64,000 bases of DNA from Streptomyces sp. KL109B (lineage in GTDB: Bacteria > Actinomycetota > Actinomycetes > Streptomycetales > Streptomycetaceae), in contig NZ_JASERL010000006.1 in NCBI RefSeq assembly GCF_030766935.1, positions 1 to 64,000 of the forward strand, in the 5' to 3' direction. The stretch's first letter is position 1; every line of letters begins with the position of its first letter. Both the position numbers and the translations under genes were made by a program. Shown piece by piece: positions 31,576 through 43,464 of the stretch. The notes under the pieces are model-generated. The model was not told the DNA's origin and did no database searches. It saw nothing but the letters and a program-made list of their open reading frames with translations.

Positions 31576-33305
31576 CCGACCAACACACCATCCGGGCGGG
31601 CGCGCAGCCCATCACCGTCCGCAAGGACCTCCGCGTACCGATGCGCGACGGTGTCACGCTCGCGGCGGACACCTACGGCCGCGCCGACGACGACACACCA
31701 CGCCCCGCCCTCGTCGCCCTGAGCCCGTACGGCAAGGAACTCCAGGCCCTCGCCCTGACCACGCCTCCGCAGCGCCGCCCCAGCCCCCTGTGGGACGGCT
31801 GCGTCGAGGCGGGTGACATCGCGCGCGTCGTGGCGGAGGGCTACGTCCATGTCATCGGTGACCTGCGCGGCTCCGGCGCCTCCGAGGGCACGCACATCGG
31901 CAACTACAACGCGGGTGGCGTGCCCCTCGGCCAGGACGCGTACGACTTCATCGAGTGGGTCGCGGCGCAGCCTTGGTGCGACGGCAACGTAGGCATGATC
32001 GGCATCTCGTACTTCGGCTCCATGCAGGTACTCGCGGCGGCCGAACGCCCGCCGAGCCTCAAGGCGATCTTCGTGAGCGGCGGCCACTACGACTTCTACG
32101 AGACGACGTACCACGGCGGCATCATGTGGCTCATGCCGCGCGCCGCCCGCGAGGGCCGGGGAGGGGACTCCGGCTGGGCGTTCACCGACGGAGTCAAGTC
32201 CCGGATGCTGGAGACGTACCCGCCCGAGGAGATCGAGCAGCGGGTGGCCGAACGGCTCCGCGACCCGGACGTGGCCGCCTGGCCCAACCTCGTACACGTC
32301 CTCAACTACCCGAAGAACCACGAGGCTTGGTTCGACATCGTCATGAACGAGGTCGACGGCGACTGGTACGAGGAACGCAACCCGATCACCCTCGCCCCGA
32401 ACATCGACATCCCGGTATGGCTCCAGATCGACCAGGGGCGCGGCTGGACGATGGACGGCACGATCGAGCTGTTCAAGGCGCTGAAGGGCCCCAAGAAGCT
32501 GGACATCGGCCCCTACCCGCCGATGCAGTCACGGCCGTTCGTCGAGGAGCACGACAAGATGTTCCGCTGGTACGCGTACTGGCTCAAGGGCATCGACAAC
32601 GGCGTCATGGACGAACCGGCCGTCACCGTCCACGTGGAGGGCTCCCGCGAGACGATCGGGGCCGCACAGTGGCCCCCGAAGCCCGTGGCACACCGTCCGC
32701 TCTATCTGCGCCCACGCCGTCAACTCTCCTACGATCCCGAGTCGTTGGGTACCGAACACGCCGCCCCCGACGGCTTCTACCAGGCACCCCTCACGGTGAC
32801 CGACAAGGTGGAGATCCTCCACTGGAGCACCGCCCCCTTCACCGAACCCACCGAGATGATCGGTCAGGGCGCGGCCCACCTCTTCGTCGAGATCGACCAG
32901 CCCGACACGAACCTCATCCTGCGCCTGTGGGACGAGGCCCCGACCGGCAAACGCCAACTCGTCACGACGGCCTACCTCAAGGCCTCGCACCGGGAACTCG
33001 ACGCGCGACACACCACCGAGGGCGACCCGCACCACCCCCACACGCGGGCGGTCCCGGTCGAGCCGGGCCGCATCGAGGAGTACGTGCTGCGGATCTACCC
33101 GTTCGCGGCGACGTTCCTGCCGGGCCACCGGCTGGTCGCGGAGCTCTCCAACGACGAACCCCTCGCCGACGAGCACAACGCGCTGCTGCCGCCGGACGCC
33201 TTCCACCTGCCGGTGGGCCGCCCCGTCACGCACAAGGTGTACCGGGACGCGGCGCACCCGTCGCGTCTTGTGCTGCCGTTCACGGGCGCGGCGACGACCC
33301 GGTAG
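31572..33305 (+). CDS. CocE/NonD-family hydrolase (X-Pro dipeptidyl-peptidase-like)
   Basis: A 577-residue three-domain serine hydrolase. The N-terminal part, VRKDLRVPMRDGVTLAADTYG, is the family signature; GDLRGSGASEG precedes the nucleophile serine in VGMIGISYFGSM. The C-terminal third forms the jelly-roll (RHLYLRPR-like strands, GQGAAHLFVEIDQPDTNLIL, AELSNDEPL). CocE-type enzymes cleave esters such as cocaine or acylated antibiotics. It closes the six-gene operon, with an ATGA overlap to the MBL gene. Substrate unknown. Confidence 0.87.
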   Translation: MTDQHTIRAGAQPITVRKDLRVPMRDGVTLAADTYGRADDDTPRPALVALSPYGKELQALALTTPPQRRPSPLWDGCVEAGDIARVVAEGYVHVIGDLRGSGASEGTHIGNYNAGGVPLGQDAYDFIEWVAAQPWCDGNVGMIGISYFGSMQVLAAAERPPSLKAIFVSGGHYDFYETTYHGGIMWLMPRAAREGRGGDSGWAFTDGVKSRMLETYPPEEIEQRVAERLRDPDVAAWPNLVHVLNYPKNHEAWFDIVMNEVDGDWYEERNPITLAPNIDIPVWLQIDQGRGWTMDGTIELFKALKGPKKLDIGPYPPMQSRPFVEEHDKMFRWYAYWLKGIDNGVMDEPAVTVHVEGSRETIGAAQWPPKPVAHRPLYLRPRRQLSYDPESLGTEHAAPDGFYQAPLTVTDKVEILHWSTAPFTEPTEMIGQGAAHLFVEIDQPDTNLILRLWDEAPTGKRQLVTTAYLKASHRELDARHTTEGDPHHPHTRAVPVEPGRIEEYVLRIYPFAATFLPGHRLVAELSNDEPLADEHNALLPPDAFHLPVGRPVTHKVYRDAAHPSRLVLPFTGAATTR

Positions 33306-33465
33306 CCCGGGCCGGCGCGGGAATCGACATCGCCGTCGCGCGCACGGGCGTCGTCGCCGCCGACGACGACGCCCGACACCAGGGCGTTCCGGTGCGGCCC
33401 TTACCGAAAATCCGTTACTGCGTCATGATCCGCAAGTCCGAACAGCTTGCCTGTAGGAGTGATTG

Positions 33466-35106
33466 ATGACGTCTCGACGCCAGATCCTCGGTGCCCTGGG
33501 AGCCGCCCCCGCGATCGCCGCCCTCGGCAGTACGAGCGCGTACGCCGCCGCCAGTGCCCCGCCCGGCAGCGCCCGCCCCGCCTCGATCATCCCGGTCACC
33601 GGGGACGACACCCCCGAGCAGATCATCGCCAAGGCCGCGAACGTCGTACCCAGGAAAGGGCAGTTGGCGTGGCAGCGGCGCGAGATCACGGCGTTCACGC
33701 ACTTCGGGATGAACACGTTCACCGACCGCGAGTGGGGCTCGGGCGCCGAGGACCCGGCGACGTTCGCGCCGACCGCCGTCGATGCCGACCAGTGGATCCG
33801 CACGTACCGGGCCATGGGCGCCGAGCTCGCGATGATCACCGCCAAGCACCACGACGGGTTCACGCTCTTCCCCAGCCGCTACACACCCCACTCGATCCTC
33901 AAGAGCCCCGGGCGGCCGAACGTCGTCCGCGCGTACGTCGACGCCGCCCGCGCCCAAGGGATGCGCGTAGGGATCTACCTCTCGCCCTCCGACGGCGGCG
34001 AACTGCCGCACGCCTGGCACGCCGAGTGGATCGAGTCACTGCGCGAGAAGCAGTCCGAGGGCGGGAAGCTGACCTCGGTGGAGCAGACCGCCGTCGACGA
34101 CGGTGACCGTGCGCCCGGCGGTCTCGGCCGGTTCGGCAACGGCAGCGCCGTCAAGGAACACACCATCCCCACCCTCGTCGAGGACGACGACCGGGCCGAC
34201 GCCGTGCGCTCGGGAAAGCTGCCCACGTTCACCGTGCACGTCAACGACTACGACGCGTACTACCTGAACCTGGTCTACGAACTGTTCACCGAGTACGGGC
34301 CGTTGGACGAGTTCTGGCTCGACGGCGCCAACCCGTGGGCCGACGCCGGGATCACCCAGGAGTACCGCTTCGCGGAGTGGTTCCGGGTGATCGAGGCGCT
34401 GTCGCCGGACACCGTGGTCTTCGGCGGACCCGCCGGCGTGCGCTGGGTCGGCAACGAGGACGGGATCGCCCGCGAGACCGAGTGGAGCGTCGTGCCGACG
34501 ACCGCCGACCCGCGGACGTACCACGGCGAATGGCTGCTCCCGCACGGCCCTTCCGCCGCCGACCTCGGCTCCCGTGACCGGCTCACCGAACCCGGCGTCA
34601 CCCACCTGTCCTGGTTCCCCGCGGAGGCCGATGTCTCCAACAGGCCCGGCTGGTTCCACCACGAGGACGAGAAATCCAAGACGGCGGCCCAGCTCTTCGA
34701 CCTGTACGAGAAGAGCGTCGGGCGGGGCGCGACGCTGCTGCTGAACGTGCCGCCCTCGAAGGCGGGGACGATCGATGCCGCGGACGTCGCCGAACTGACC
34801 GCGTTCGGGCAGCGGGTACGGGAGGTGTACGGGCGTCAGGTGGCCGAGAACGCCGACGGGACGACCACCTTCGACCGGGTCGCGGTCCGCGAGGACATCG
34901 AACACGGGCAGCGGGTCGAGAAGTTCGCCGTAGAGGCCGAGAGCGGTGGTTCCTGGCGGCGGATCGCCACCGGAACCACCATCGGCCACCAGCGGATCCT
35001 GCCGCTGGACGCCCCCGTCACCGCGAGCCGGGTCCGCGTCAAGGTGCTCGCCTCCCGCGCCGAGCCCCACTTGGGACCGACCACGCTCCACCGGGCGACC
35101 GGCTGA
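33466..35106 (+). CDS. Secreted GH29-type alpha-L-fucosidase
   Basis: A 546-residue protein with a twin-arginine signal (TSRRQILGALGAAPAIAALG ending near YAAAS), so it is exported folded. The GH29 barrel shows FTHFGMNTFTDREWG, MITAKHHDGFTLFPSRYTPHS, RVGIYLSPSD and the nucleophile aspartate in LDEFWLDGANP. A C-terminal domain (RIATGTTIGHQRILPLDAPV) is like carbohydrate-binding beta domains of the family. It removes fucose from glycans. AGGAG 6 bp before ATG 33466 sets the start. It stands alone, 160 bp after the orphan operon, which shows no clear terminator. Confidence 0.88.
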   Translation: MTSRRQILGALGAAPAIAALGSTSAYAAASAPPGSARPASIIPVTGDDTPEQIIAKAANVVPRKGQLAWQRREITAFTHFGMNTFTDREWGSGAEDPATFAPTAVDADQWIRTYRAMGAELAMITAKHHDGFTLFPSRYTPHSILKSPGRPNVVRAYVDAARAQGMRVGIYLSPSDGGELPHAWHAEWIESLREKQSEGGKLTSVEQTAVDDGDRAPGGLGRFGNGSAVKEHTIPTLVEDDDRADAVRSGKLPTFTVHVNDYDAYYLNLVYELFTEYGPLDEFWLDGANPWADAGITQEYRFAEWFRVIEALSPDTVVFGGPAGVRWVGNEDGIARETEWSVVPTTADPRTYHGEWLLPHGPSAADLGSRDRLTEPGVTHLSWFPAEADVSNRPGWFHHEDEKSKTAAQLFDLYEKSVGRGATLLLNVPPSKAGTIDAADVAELTAFGQRVREVYGRQVAENADGTTTFDRVAVREDIEHGQRVEKFAVEAESGGSWRRIATGTTIGHQRILPLDAPVTASRVRVKVLASRAEPHLGPTTLHRATG

Positions 35107-35201
35107 CCCGAGTACCCACGATCCGGGCGCAGATCGCGGACCCGCGCGCTTCCAACTGGACCTTCGCTAACGTGTGTTGTCCAACGAAACGGGGAGGGCG
35201 C

Positions 35202-36622
35202 ATGGGGCCGACCGCCACGTCCGACGCCAGCCGGGACGCGGTCATGGTGCTGCCCGGCATCATGGGCAGCGAACTCGTGGACGCCGAGTCGGGACGTACG
35301 CTGTGGGGACTCGGCGACGCGCGCTGGTACGCACGCGCGTGGACCACAGGCGCGTCCCTGGCCGCGCTGCGCGTCACCGACGAGGAGCGGCAGGGGCGGA
35401 CGGGGCGGATCGTGGCGACCCGGCTGCTGCGGTTCCCCGCCTTCGCGCCCGTCCTGCGCGGCGTCGAGCCCTACACGGCGCTGACCGCGGGGATCCGGCG
35501 GGTGACGGCGCACGCGGACGCCGTGGCGGAGTTCCCCTACGACTGGCGGCTGCCGGTCGAACTCAACGCGAAGCGCCTCGCGTCGGCGGCCGAGCAGCAC
35601 CTCGACGCCTGGCGCGCGCACCCCAGCGGAAGCCGTCAGGCGCGGCTCGTGCTGGTCGCGCACTCCATGGGCGGCCTCGTCGCCCGGTACTTCACGCATG
35701 TGCTCGGCGGGGGAGCGGAGGTACGCACCGTCATCACGCTCGGCACGCCGTACCACGGGGCGGTGAAGGCGGTGCAGATCCTCAGCGGCGGGCGCGGTGC
35801 GCCACTGCCGTTGCCGCGCCGCCGGCTGCGTGACCTCGCGGCGACGCTGCCGGGCCTGTACGACCTGCTGCCCAGCTACCGCTGCGTGGACGAGGGCGCG
35901 TCCGCGCGGCGGCTGGTCGCGGGTGACATCGCGGGCCTCGGCGCGGACGGCGCCCTCGCCGCCTCCGCCCTCGCCGCCCGCGAACGCCTCCTCACCGCGA
36001 CGGCGGGCCCGCACACCCGCCCCCTCGTCGGCGTCGAGCAACGCACCGCGCAGTCCCTGACCTTCCGCGACGGCGTCGCCGAGGGGCACGACCACGTGTG
36101 CGAGGACGGCGACGACGGCACACCGCGCCGCGTCGACCGGCGCGGCGACGGCACCGTCTACCGGGACGCGGCCCGCCTCGACGGCGCCGAACCCGTCCAC
36201 CTGCCGCAGACCCACGGCGCGATGTCCCGCACCGGCGAGACACTCGCCCACGTACGAGCCGTCCTGACGGAGCGCCGCCTTGGGCCACCGCTCGGCGCCA
36301 CCGGCACCGCCCTCGTGGTTCCCGACGTGGTGCCCGCCGGACAGCCCTTCGACATCGGCGTCGAGCCACAGACCGACCCGGCGTCCGTATCCGTACAGGT
36401 GACGGCCGCGCACACACCTCAACCCCTGGCCCGCCCAAGGCTCTTGCCACGCGAGGGCACACTCGCCGCCCAGGTGACCCTGCCCGACGCGGGCCTGTAC
36501 CGGATCGAGGCCAAGGCCGGCGGCTACTCACCCGTCACCCAACTCGTCCTGGCCACCCGCCCGGAGGACCTGGCGGCCCGCCCCGATGACCTGGCGGCCC
36601 GCCCCGATGACCTGGCGGCGGA

Positions 36623-36626
<4 letters not shown>
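35202..36626 (+). CDS. LCAT/PGAP1-like alpha/beta hydrolase of the caspase-STAND operon
   Basis: A 474-residue protein resembling lecithin:cholesterol acyltransferase-type lipases. VMVLPGIMGSELVDAESGRTLWG is the LCAT oxyanion/cap start, FPYDWRLPVE follows, and the nucleophile is in LVAHSMGGLVARY. HDHVCEDGDDG and GDGTVYRDAARL with LPQTHGAMSR supply the Asp and His. The last 75 residues form a beta domain followed by a 21-bp-repeat tail (ARPDDLAARPDDL). It should cleave lipid or glycerophospholipid esters. Starts at ATG 35202 after GGGGAGGG. Its stop overlaps the next start (ATGA), so this lipase is coupled to a caspase-STAND protein and is a candidate membrane-damaging effector. Confidence 0.83.
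36567..36621. repeat. 21-bp tandem repeat at the 3' end of the lipase gene
   Basis: Two full and one partial copy of a unit beginning GACCTGGCGGCCCGCC, encoding the repeated ARPDDLA tail of the lipase. Confidence 0.9.
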
Positions 36627-38619
<1,993 letters not shown>

Positions 38620-38623
<4 letters not shown>

Positions 38624-41109
38624 CCCGGTCACCGGCCGAACGCCACCGCAGGATCGCCCAGAGCCTCATCGCCGCCACCCCGGCCGATTCCCCCAACCCG
38701 TACATCACCCACCACCTCGCAGGACACATCGCCGAGGCCGGTGCATGGCAGGACCTCGCCGACGCACCCGACGTGCTCGACCGCCTCGAACCCCGGTCCG
38801 TCGCGGCCGAGGCACTACGGGCCGGCTACGGGCGCAGCGGCCTCCCCGACCCCATCACCGCCACCCTCGTCGCCCGCGACCTGCTCGCATCGGCCGCCCC
38901 CGAGGACCGGGCCACCGTCCGCGCCCTCACCAGCGCGCGCTTCGTCGGCACCCCGGCCGCGGCCGAGACACCCCGCGCCGCCGCCACCTGGTCCGTGCGC
39001 TGGACCAGGCTGCGCCGCGACCTCCTCCCGGCGATCGTCACCGACTGCGCGAGCCCGGTGGCGGCGCTGCGCGCGTTCACGCTGCCGGACGGGCGGCAGC
39101 TCCTCGCCGTCGGGACGCAGGACGGAAGGGTGCGGCTGTGGGACTCGGATTCGGTCCTCGACACCGCCCTGCCTCCCGTCGAGGAACTGTCGTACGAGGG
39201 TTCCGTCCACACCCTGGAGATCGTCGCGAGGCCGGACGGCTCGCAGCTGCTGGCCTCCGGGGTGGGCCGGACCGTCCACCTGTGGGACCCCGTGACACGC
39301 TCGGCGGTCGGCGCCTCCGTACTGGACACCGAGGCCGGCACCGACGGCGGTCCCGGGAGACGCGCGTTCCGGGAGCCCGCCTGGAAGGCGGTGAGCCTGC
39401 CCGAGGGCCGCCCGCTGATCGCGGTCTGCGACACCAACAACGTCCGCTTGTGGGACCCGTTCACCGGTGACCCCGTCGGCCCGCAGCTCATCGGCCCCGA
39501 GTCGCTCACCGTGGAACAGGCCATCACCGAGGGCTCGGACAGCCTGGACGGGGTCCTGTCGCCGGTGACGCTGCCGGACGGACGGGTGCTGCTCGTCGTC
39601 GGAGGCACGTCCCGGGTCCTCGACTCGATCGACGGCTCCACCGACTTCGCGTTCGGGCGGCTGTGGGCGTGGGACGTCGCCACGGGCCGCCTGGTGTGGG
39701 GCCTGCGCACCGGGTACAGCGGCACCCTCACGGCCCTCACCACGGTGTCGCTGCGCGATGGACGGGAGGCCCTCGCCACCGCGGGCGGCGGCGGGGTGGT
39801 ACGCCTCTTCGACCCCGCGGGCGGCATCCAGGTGGGGGAGTGGCTGCACGGCAACGGCGCCGACGTCGTCGGGGCCTCCACCGTGCGCCTGAAGAACGGG
39901 CGCACCGCGCTGGTCACCGTCGGCGACGACCGCACCGTACGCGCCTGGGACCCGGCGACCGGCACACTCCTCGGCGCGCCGATGTCCGCCCAGAACAGCG
40001 GCGTACGCGCCCTCACCGGACTGCACCTCTCCGACGGCCGCTCCTTCGTGGCGGGCGGCGGCGAGGACGGCACCGTACAGCTCTGGAACCCGGAATCGGC
40101 GGGACACATCGACGACCCGCTGGCAGGACCCGTCGACCACCTGGTCCCGCTGCCGGCCCGGCCGGGCGCCATCCTTCAAGGCAGACCGCAGCTCGCCTCC
40201 GTGAGCAACGACCACACCCTCCAACTCTGGGAGGCCGACAGCGGACTGCCCATGGCCCGGCCCCTGCCGGACGCCCCCGGCCGACCGGTCGCGGTACCGA
40301 CGCCCAAGGGCCCGATCCTGCTCGCCCTGGGAGACGGCGACGAGCCGATGCGGCTGTGGGACCCGGAGGCCCACCGCGTCGTGCGCGGCATGACGAGCCT
40401 GAACCCGCTGCGCCGCATGGGGCTGATCGACCACGCCACGGCCGTGGCGGCGGTGCCCTGGCGCGGGCGCACGGCGGTCGCCGTCAGGGCCGGTTCGATC
40501 GTCACGCTGTGGGACCCGGCCTCGGGGCGGAGGATCAACAACCGGCGCTTCCCCATGGGCGTCGACCCGCTGGACGCCGCGACGACGACGCTCCGCGACG
40601 GGCGGACGGTGCTGGTCACGGGATCGAAGTGGGGCATCAGGGTCTGGGACCCCAGGACCGGCACGCGCCTCGCGGAGTGGACCCACGAACTCGTCCACCC
40701 CACCACCGTCACCCCCGTGACCTGGCCCGGCGCCCACCCGCTGCTGGCGGTCACCGACGAGACGAGCACGCGCCTGGTGGACCTGTTCTCCGAGGACGCC
40801 CCGCGGGACCGGGTGCGTACGACACTGGCCGTGGGCTCCGAGCCCCCGATGACACGCGGCGACCGCCCGAGGATCTACGGCAGACATCCGCACGCGGTCA
40901 CGGGATGCCGCACGCGCACCGGCCGCCGGATGGTGGCCACCGGCGGCGACGAGGGAGTGCTCCGCCTGTGGGACCCGGAGACGGGTGAGCGGGAGACGGG
41001 CGAGCCGGCGCACGCGCTGCCCGTCGGGGCTCCGATCAACGCGCTGGTGGTCGTGGACGGCTTGCTCGTGATCGGGTCACGGGACGGGCTGATCGCCTTG
41101 GAGTGCTGA
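38620..41109 (+). CDS. WD40 double-propeller sensor protein (C-terminal half of a split STAND)
   Basis: An 829-residue protein. Residues 1-130 are helical (RHRRIAQSLIAATP, NPYITHHLAGHIAEAGAWQDLADAPDVLDRL) and match what follows the ATPase in single-chain WD40-STAND proteins. The rest has WD repeats ending in VRLWDSDS, VHLWDPVT, VRLWDPFT, LWAWDVAT, VRLFDPAG, VRAWDPAT, VQLWNPES, LQLWEADS, MRLWDPEA, VTLWDPAS, IRVWDPRT, TRLVDLFS and LRLWDPET, plus a final degenerate blade, about 14, enough for two seven-bladed propellers. Such propellers sense ligands in STAND systems. It starts by ATGA overlap with the caspase-STAND gene. Confidence 0.87.
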
Positions 41110-41125
41110 GCGGCGTCGGCGCCGC

Positions 41126-41188
41126 GTGTCACGTGTCACGTGTCACGTGTCGAGCATCGCGTGTCATGTGTCATGTGTCACGTGTCGA
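41126..41188. repeat. 7-bp tandem repeat, nine copies
   Basis: GTGTCAC and one- to three-base variants repeated nine times between the WD40 and marR genes. The marR stop and last codons are inside. Confidence 0.92.
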
Positions 41189-41656
41189 GCGTTCCCATGC
41201 GAGCCCTTCGAGCCGCTCGATGCCGTGGTTGAACTCGACCATCATCGTGAGGAATTGCTGGGTACGCTCGCCGTCCCAGCCCGCCGCCTCGATCAGCCGG
41301 GCCGCCCCCGCCCGGCTGATGGCACGGTCCGCCTCCAGCCGCTCCAGGCCAAGCGGAGTCGGGCGGAAGGTGCGTGCGCCGCCCTTGGCGGTGGCCTCGA
41401 TCCGCTCGACGAGGCCCTGCTTGAGCATGGCGGCGATCTGCCGGTTGATGGTGGACACGTCGGCCTGGAAGGTGTGCGCCAGCTCCTTGAGCGTGAGCGG
41501 ATCGCCCGATTCCAGGCGGGTCAGCAGCACGTAGGCCGAGCGGTCGAGGCTCTGGCCGATGCGTGGGCCGCGGGCCGCGATGAAGTGCCGGGACAGGAGG
41601 GTCAGTTCCCGTTCCAGGTCTCCCAGGCGGCGGTCCTGCTCGCTGGGCTCGGTCAT
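41171..41656 (-). CDS. MarR-family transcriptional regulator
   Basis: A 161-residue winged-HTH protein: RLESGDPLTLKELAHTFQADVSTINRQIAAMLKQGLVERI is the DNA-binding core and TFRPTPLGLERLEAD the wing. It is divergent from an SDR gene with 93 bp between them; ATGT..ACAT (41699-41713) is a candidate operator. It probably represses the SDR/3-alpha-HSD pair in response to a steroid or aromatic ligand. The C-terminal STRDT residues come from the tandem repeat. Confidence 0.87.
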   Translation of the reverse strand: MTEPSEQDRRLGDLERELTLLSRHFIAARGPRIGQSLDRSAYVLLTRLESGDPLTLKELAHTFQADVSTINRQIAAMLKQGLVERIEATAKGGARTFRPTPLGLERLEADRAISRAGAARLIEAAGWDGERTQQFLTMMVEFNHGIERLEGLAWERSTRDT

Positions 41657-41698
41657 GGTGCCGTGTTCCTTTCCTCGTGGGTGTGCGCGTTAGTGTGT

Positions 41699-41713
41699 AT
41701 GTAACATGCACAT
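41699..41713. promoter_or_regulatory. Candidate MarR operator
   Basis: ATGTAACATGCACAT is an imperfect 15-bp palindrome with ATGT/ACAT arms in an AT-rich patch between marR and the SDR gene. Confidence 0.4.
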
Positions 41714-41749
41714 CATAGCTCGCGGAGACTCGCGGAAAGGTGTGTGGTC

Positions 41750-42505
41750 ATGAGCTTCCCGACCCTGCAAGGGAAAACCGCCCTCGTCACCGGCGGAGCG
41801 TCCGGTATCGGTGGCGCCGTCACCAGGCTGTTCGTCGAGCGTGGCGCCCGCGTGGTCGTCGTCGACCTGCAAGAGGAGGCGGGGGAGGCGATCGCGGAGG
41901 AGCTGGGTGCCGCCGTCGCCTTCCTGCGCGGTGATGTCTCCGACCGGAAGGTCGCCGACGCGGCCGTGGCCACCGCCGTGGACCGGTTCGGCTCCCTCGA
42001 CGTGCTGGTGAACAACGCGAGCGTGTCACGGCAGAAGCCGTTCGAGGAGCAGACGGACGAGGACTGGGACCTGGCGATGGGCACGGGTCCGTACGCGACC
42101 CGCAACTTCATGCTCGCCGCCCTGCCGGAGCTCAAGAAGACGGGCAACGCCAGTGTCATCAACTTCGGCTCAGGCGCGGGCCTGAACGGCCAGCCCAACC
42201 AGGCTTCGTACGCAGCCGCCAAGGAGGCGATCCGCGGCCTCAGCCGGGTGGCCGCCAACGAGTGGGCGCCGTACAACATCCGGGTCAACGTGGTCTGCCC
42301 GATGGCCCTCACGTCCGGCGTGGCCGCCTGGGCGGAGGCCCGCCCCGAGCAGTACGCCCGGTCCGCCGCCTCGGTCCCGCTCGGCCGCTTCGGCGACCCC
42401 GACCGCGACGTCGCGCCCATCGTCGGATTCCTCGCGAGCGACGACGCGCGGTACATGACCGGACAGACCGTGATGGCCGACGGCGGAGCCGTGAAGCTGC
42501 GCTGA
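41750..42505 (+). CDS. Classical SDR oxidoreductase
   Basis: A 251-residue SDR: ALVTGGASGIGGAVTRLF (NAD loop), VVVVDLQEEAG (acidic residue favouring NAD), VLVNNASVSRQKPF, catalytic serine near INFGSGAGLNG and Y/K in SYAAAKEAIRG. NNAG is NNAS. First gene of a short unit with the 3-alpha-HSD-like SDR; in a steroid region a hydroxysteroid dehydrogenase role is plausible (inference). ATG 41750 is 9 bp after GAAAGG. Confidence 0.87.
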   Translation: MSFPTLQGKTALVTGGASGIGGAVTRLFVERGARVVVVDLQEEAGEAIAEELGAAVAFLRGDVSDRKVADAAVATAVDRFGSLDVLVNNASVSRQKPFEEQTDEDWDLAMGTGPYATRNFMLAALPELKKTGNASVINFGSGAGLNGQPNQASYAAAKEAIRGLSRVAANEWAPYNIRVNVVCPMALTSGVAAWAEARPEQYARSAASVPLGRFGDPDRDVAPIVGFLASDDARYMTGQTVMADGGAVKLR

Positions 42506-42549
42506 GGCCGCGCCCGACCAACACCACCGAAACACCAAGGGAGTTCACC

Positions 42550-43356
42550 ATGGGAACCATCGCCGTCACCGGAGCCGCCTCCGGTATGGGAGCCACCATC
42601 GCCGCCCGGCTCGCGGAGGAGGGGCACCGTGTCATCGGGGTCGACCTGCGCGGCACCGATGTCTCGGCCGACCTGGGCACGACGGAGGGGCGGACCGCCG
42701 CGGCGGCCGAGGTCACCGGGCTCGCCGACGGCCGGCTCGACGGACTCGTGCCGTTCGCCGGAATCTCCGGCGGCACGGGCCGGGCCGCTAGCCTGCTGGT
42801 CTCCGTCAACTACTACGGCGCCATCGGCCTGTTGGAGGAGCTGCGCCCGGCCCTGGCCGCCGCGGGCGAGTCCTCCGTCGTCCTCGCCTCCTCCAACTCC
42901 ACGACCACCCAGCCCGGTTGGAACCCGAAGCTCGCCGAGGCGTGTCTCGCGGGCGACGAGGAGGCGGCGCGCACCCTCGCCGACTCCCTGGGAGACGAGG
43001 GCGGACGGCTCACCTACCCGGCCACCAAGGCCGCGCTCGCCCACTACACACGTACCCGCGCCGCCGACTACATCGCGGACGGCATCCGCCTCAACGCCAT
43101 CGCGCCCGGATTCATCGACACCCCGATGACCCGGGACGGCCGCAAGGACCCGCAGATCGCGGCGGGCATCGAGGCGTTCCTGAAGTCGATCCCGGCCGGG
43201 CGGGCGGGCCGTCCGGAGGAGGTCGCGGAGCTCGTGCTCTTCCTGCTGTCCGCCAAGTCGGCTTACTGCGTCGGTACGTTGATGTACTGCGACGGCGGCC
43301 TCGACGCGCAGCTGCGCGGCCTCGACTGGCCGAAGGTGCGGACGACGCAGGGCTGA
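42550..43356 (+). CDS. 3-alpha-hydroxysteroid dehydrogenase/carbonyl-reductase-like SDR
   Basis: A 268-residue SDR with the atypical architecture of Comamonas 3-alpha-HSD: IAVTGAASGMGATIAARLAE, VIGVDLRGTDVSADLGTTEG, LDGLVPFAGISG (no NNAG), VSVNYYGAIGLLEELRPAL, then a long insert before the catalytic Y/K in LTYPATKAALAHYTR, and IRLNAIAPGFIDTPM. The enzyme oxidises the 3-alpha-hydroxyl of androsterone-type steroids and bile acids with NAD. It is 44 bp after the preceding SDR. The downstream steroid genes support the assignment; a general carbonyl reductase is possible. Confidence 0.82.
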   Translation: MGTIAVTGAASGMGATIAARLAEEGHRVIGVDLRGTDVSADLGTTEGRTAAAAEVTGLADGRLDGLVPFAGISGGTGRAASLLVSVNYYGAIGLLEELRPALAAAGESSVVLASSNSTTTQPGWNPKLAEACLAGDEEAARTLADSLGDEGGRLTYPATKAALAHYTRTRAADYIADGIRLNAIAPGFIDTPMTRDGRKDPQIAAGIEAFLKSIPAGRAGRPEEVAELVLFLLSAKSAYCVGTLMYCDGGLDAQLRGLDWPKVRTTQG

Positions 43357-43387
43357 GCCCCGGCGGGGGCCCGACGGGAGTCGAGGC

Positions 43388-43402
43388 TCCCGCTCAGTGG
43401 GA
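43388..43402. promoter_or_regulatory. TCCCG-N5-YGGGA palindrome before amidase
   Basis: TCCCGCTCAGTGGGA, one member of a palindrome family that recurs at 48069, 49868, 49938 and 58723. It lies 62 bp before the amidase start. Confidence 0.6.
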
Positions 43403-43464
43403 CGCCCGCCATGGGCGCGGGCCACGGGTCGTAATTTCCCCTCTCCGAGCGTGAGGAGAATCCC

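Noticed and set aside
35172..35201. Longer start for the LCAT-like lipase (MCCPTKRGGR...)
   Set aside because: The extension is ribosome-site-like DNA (GGGGAGGG just before ATG 35202) and does not match the conserved family start.
41126..41188. 7-bp repeats as a CRISPR array or replication origin (iterons)
   Set aside because: No spacers, units too short for CRISPR, and no replication gene nearby.
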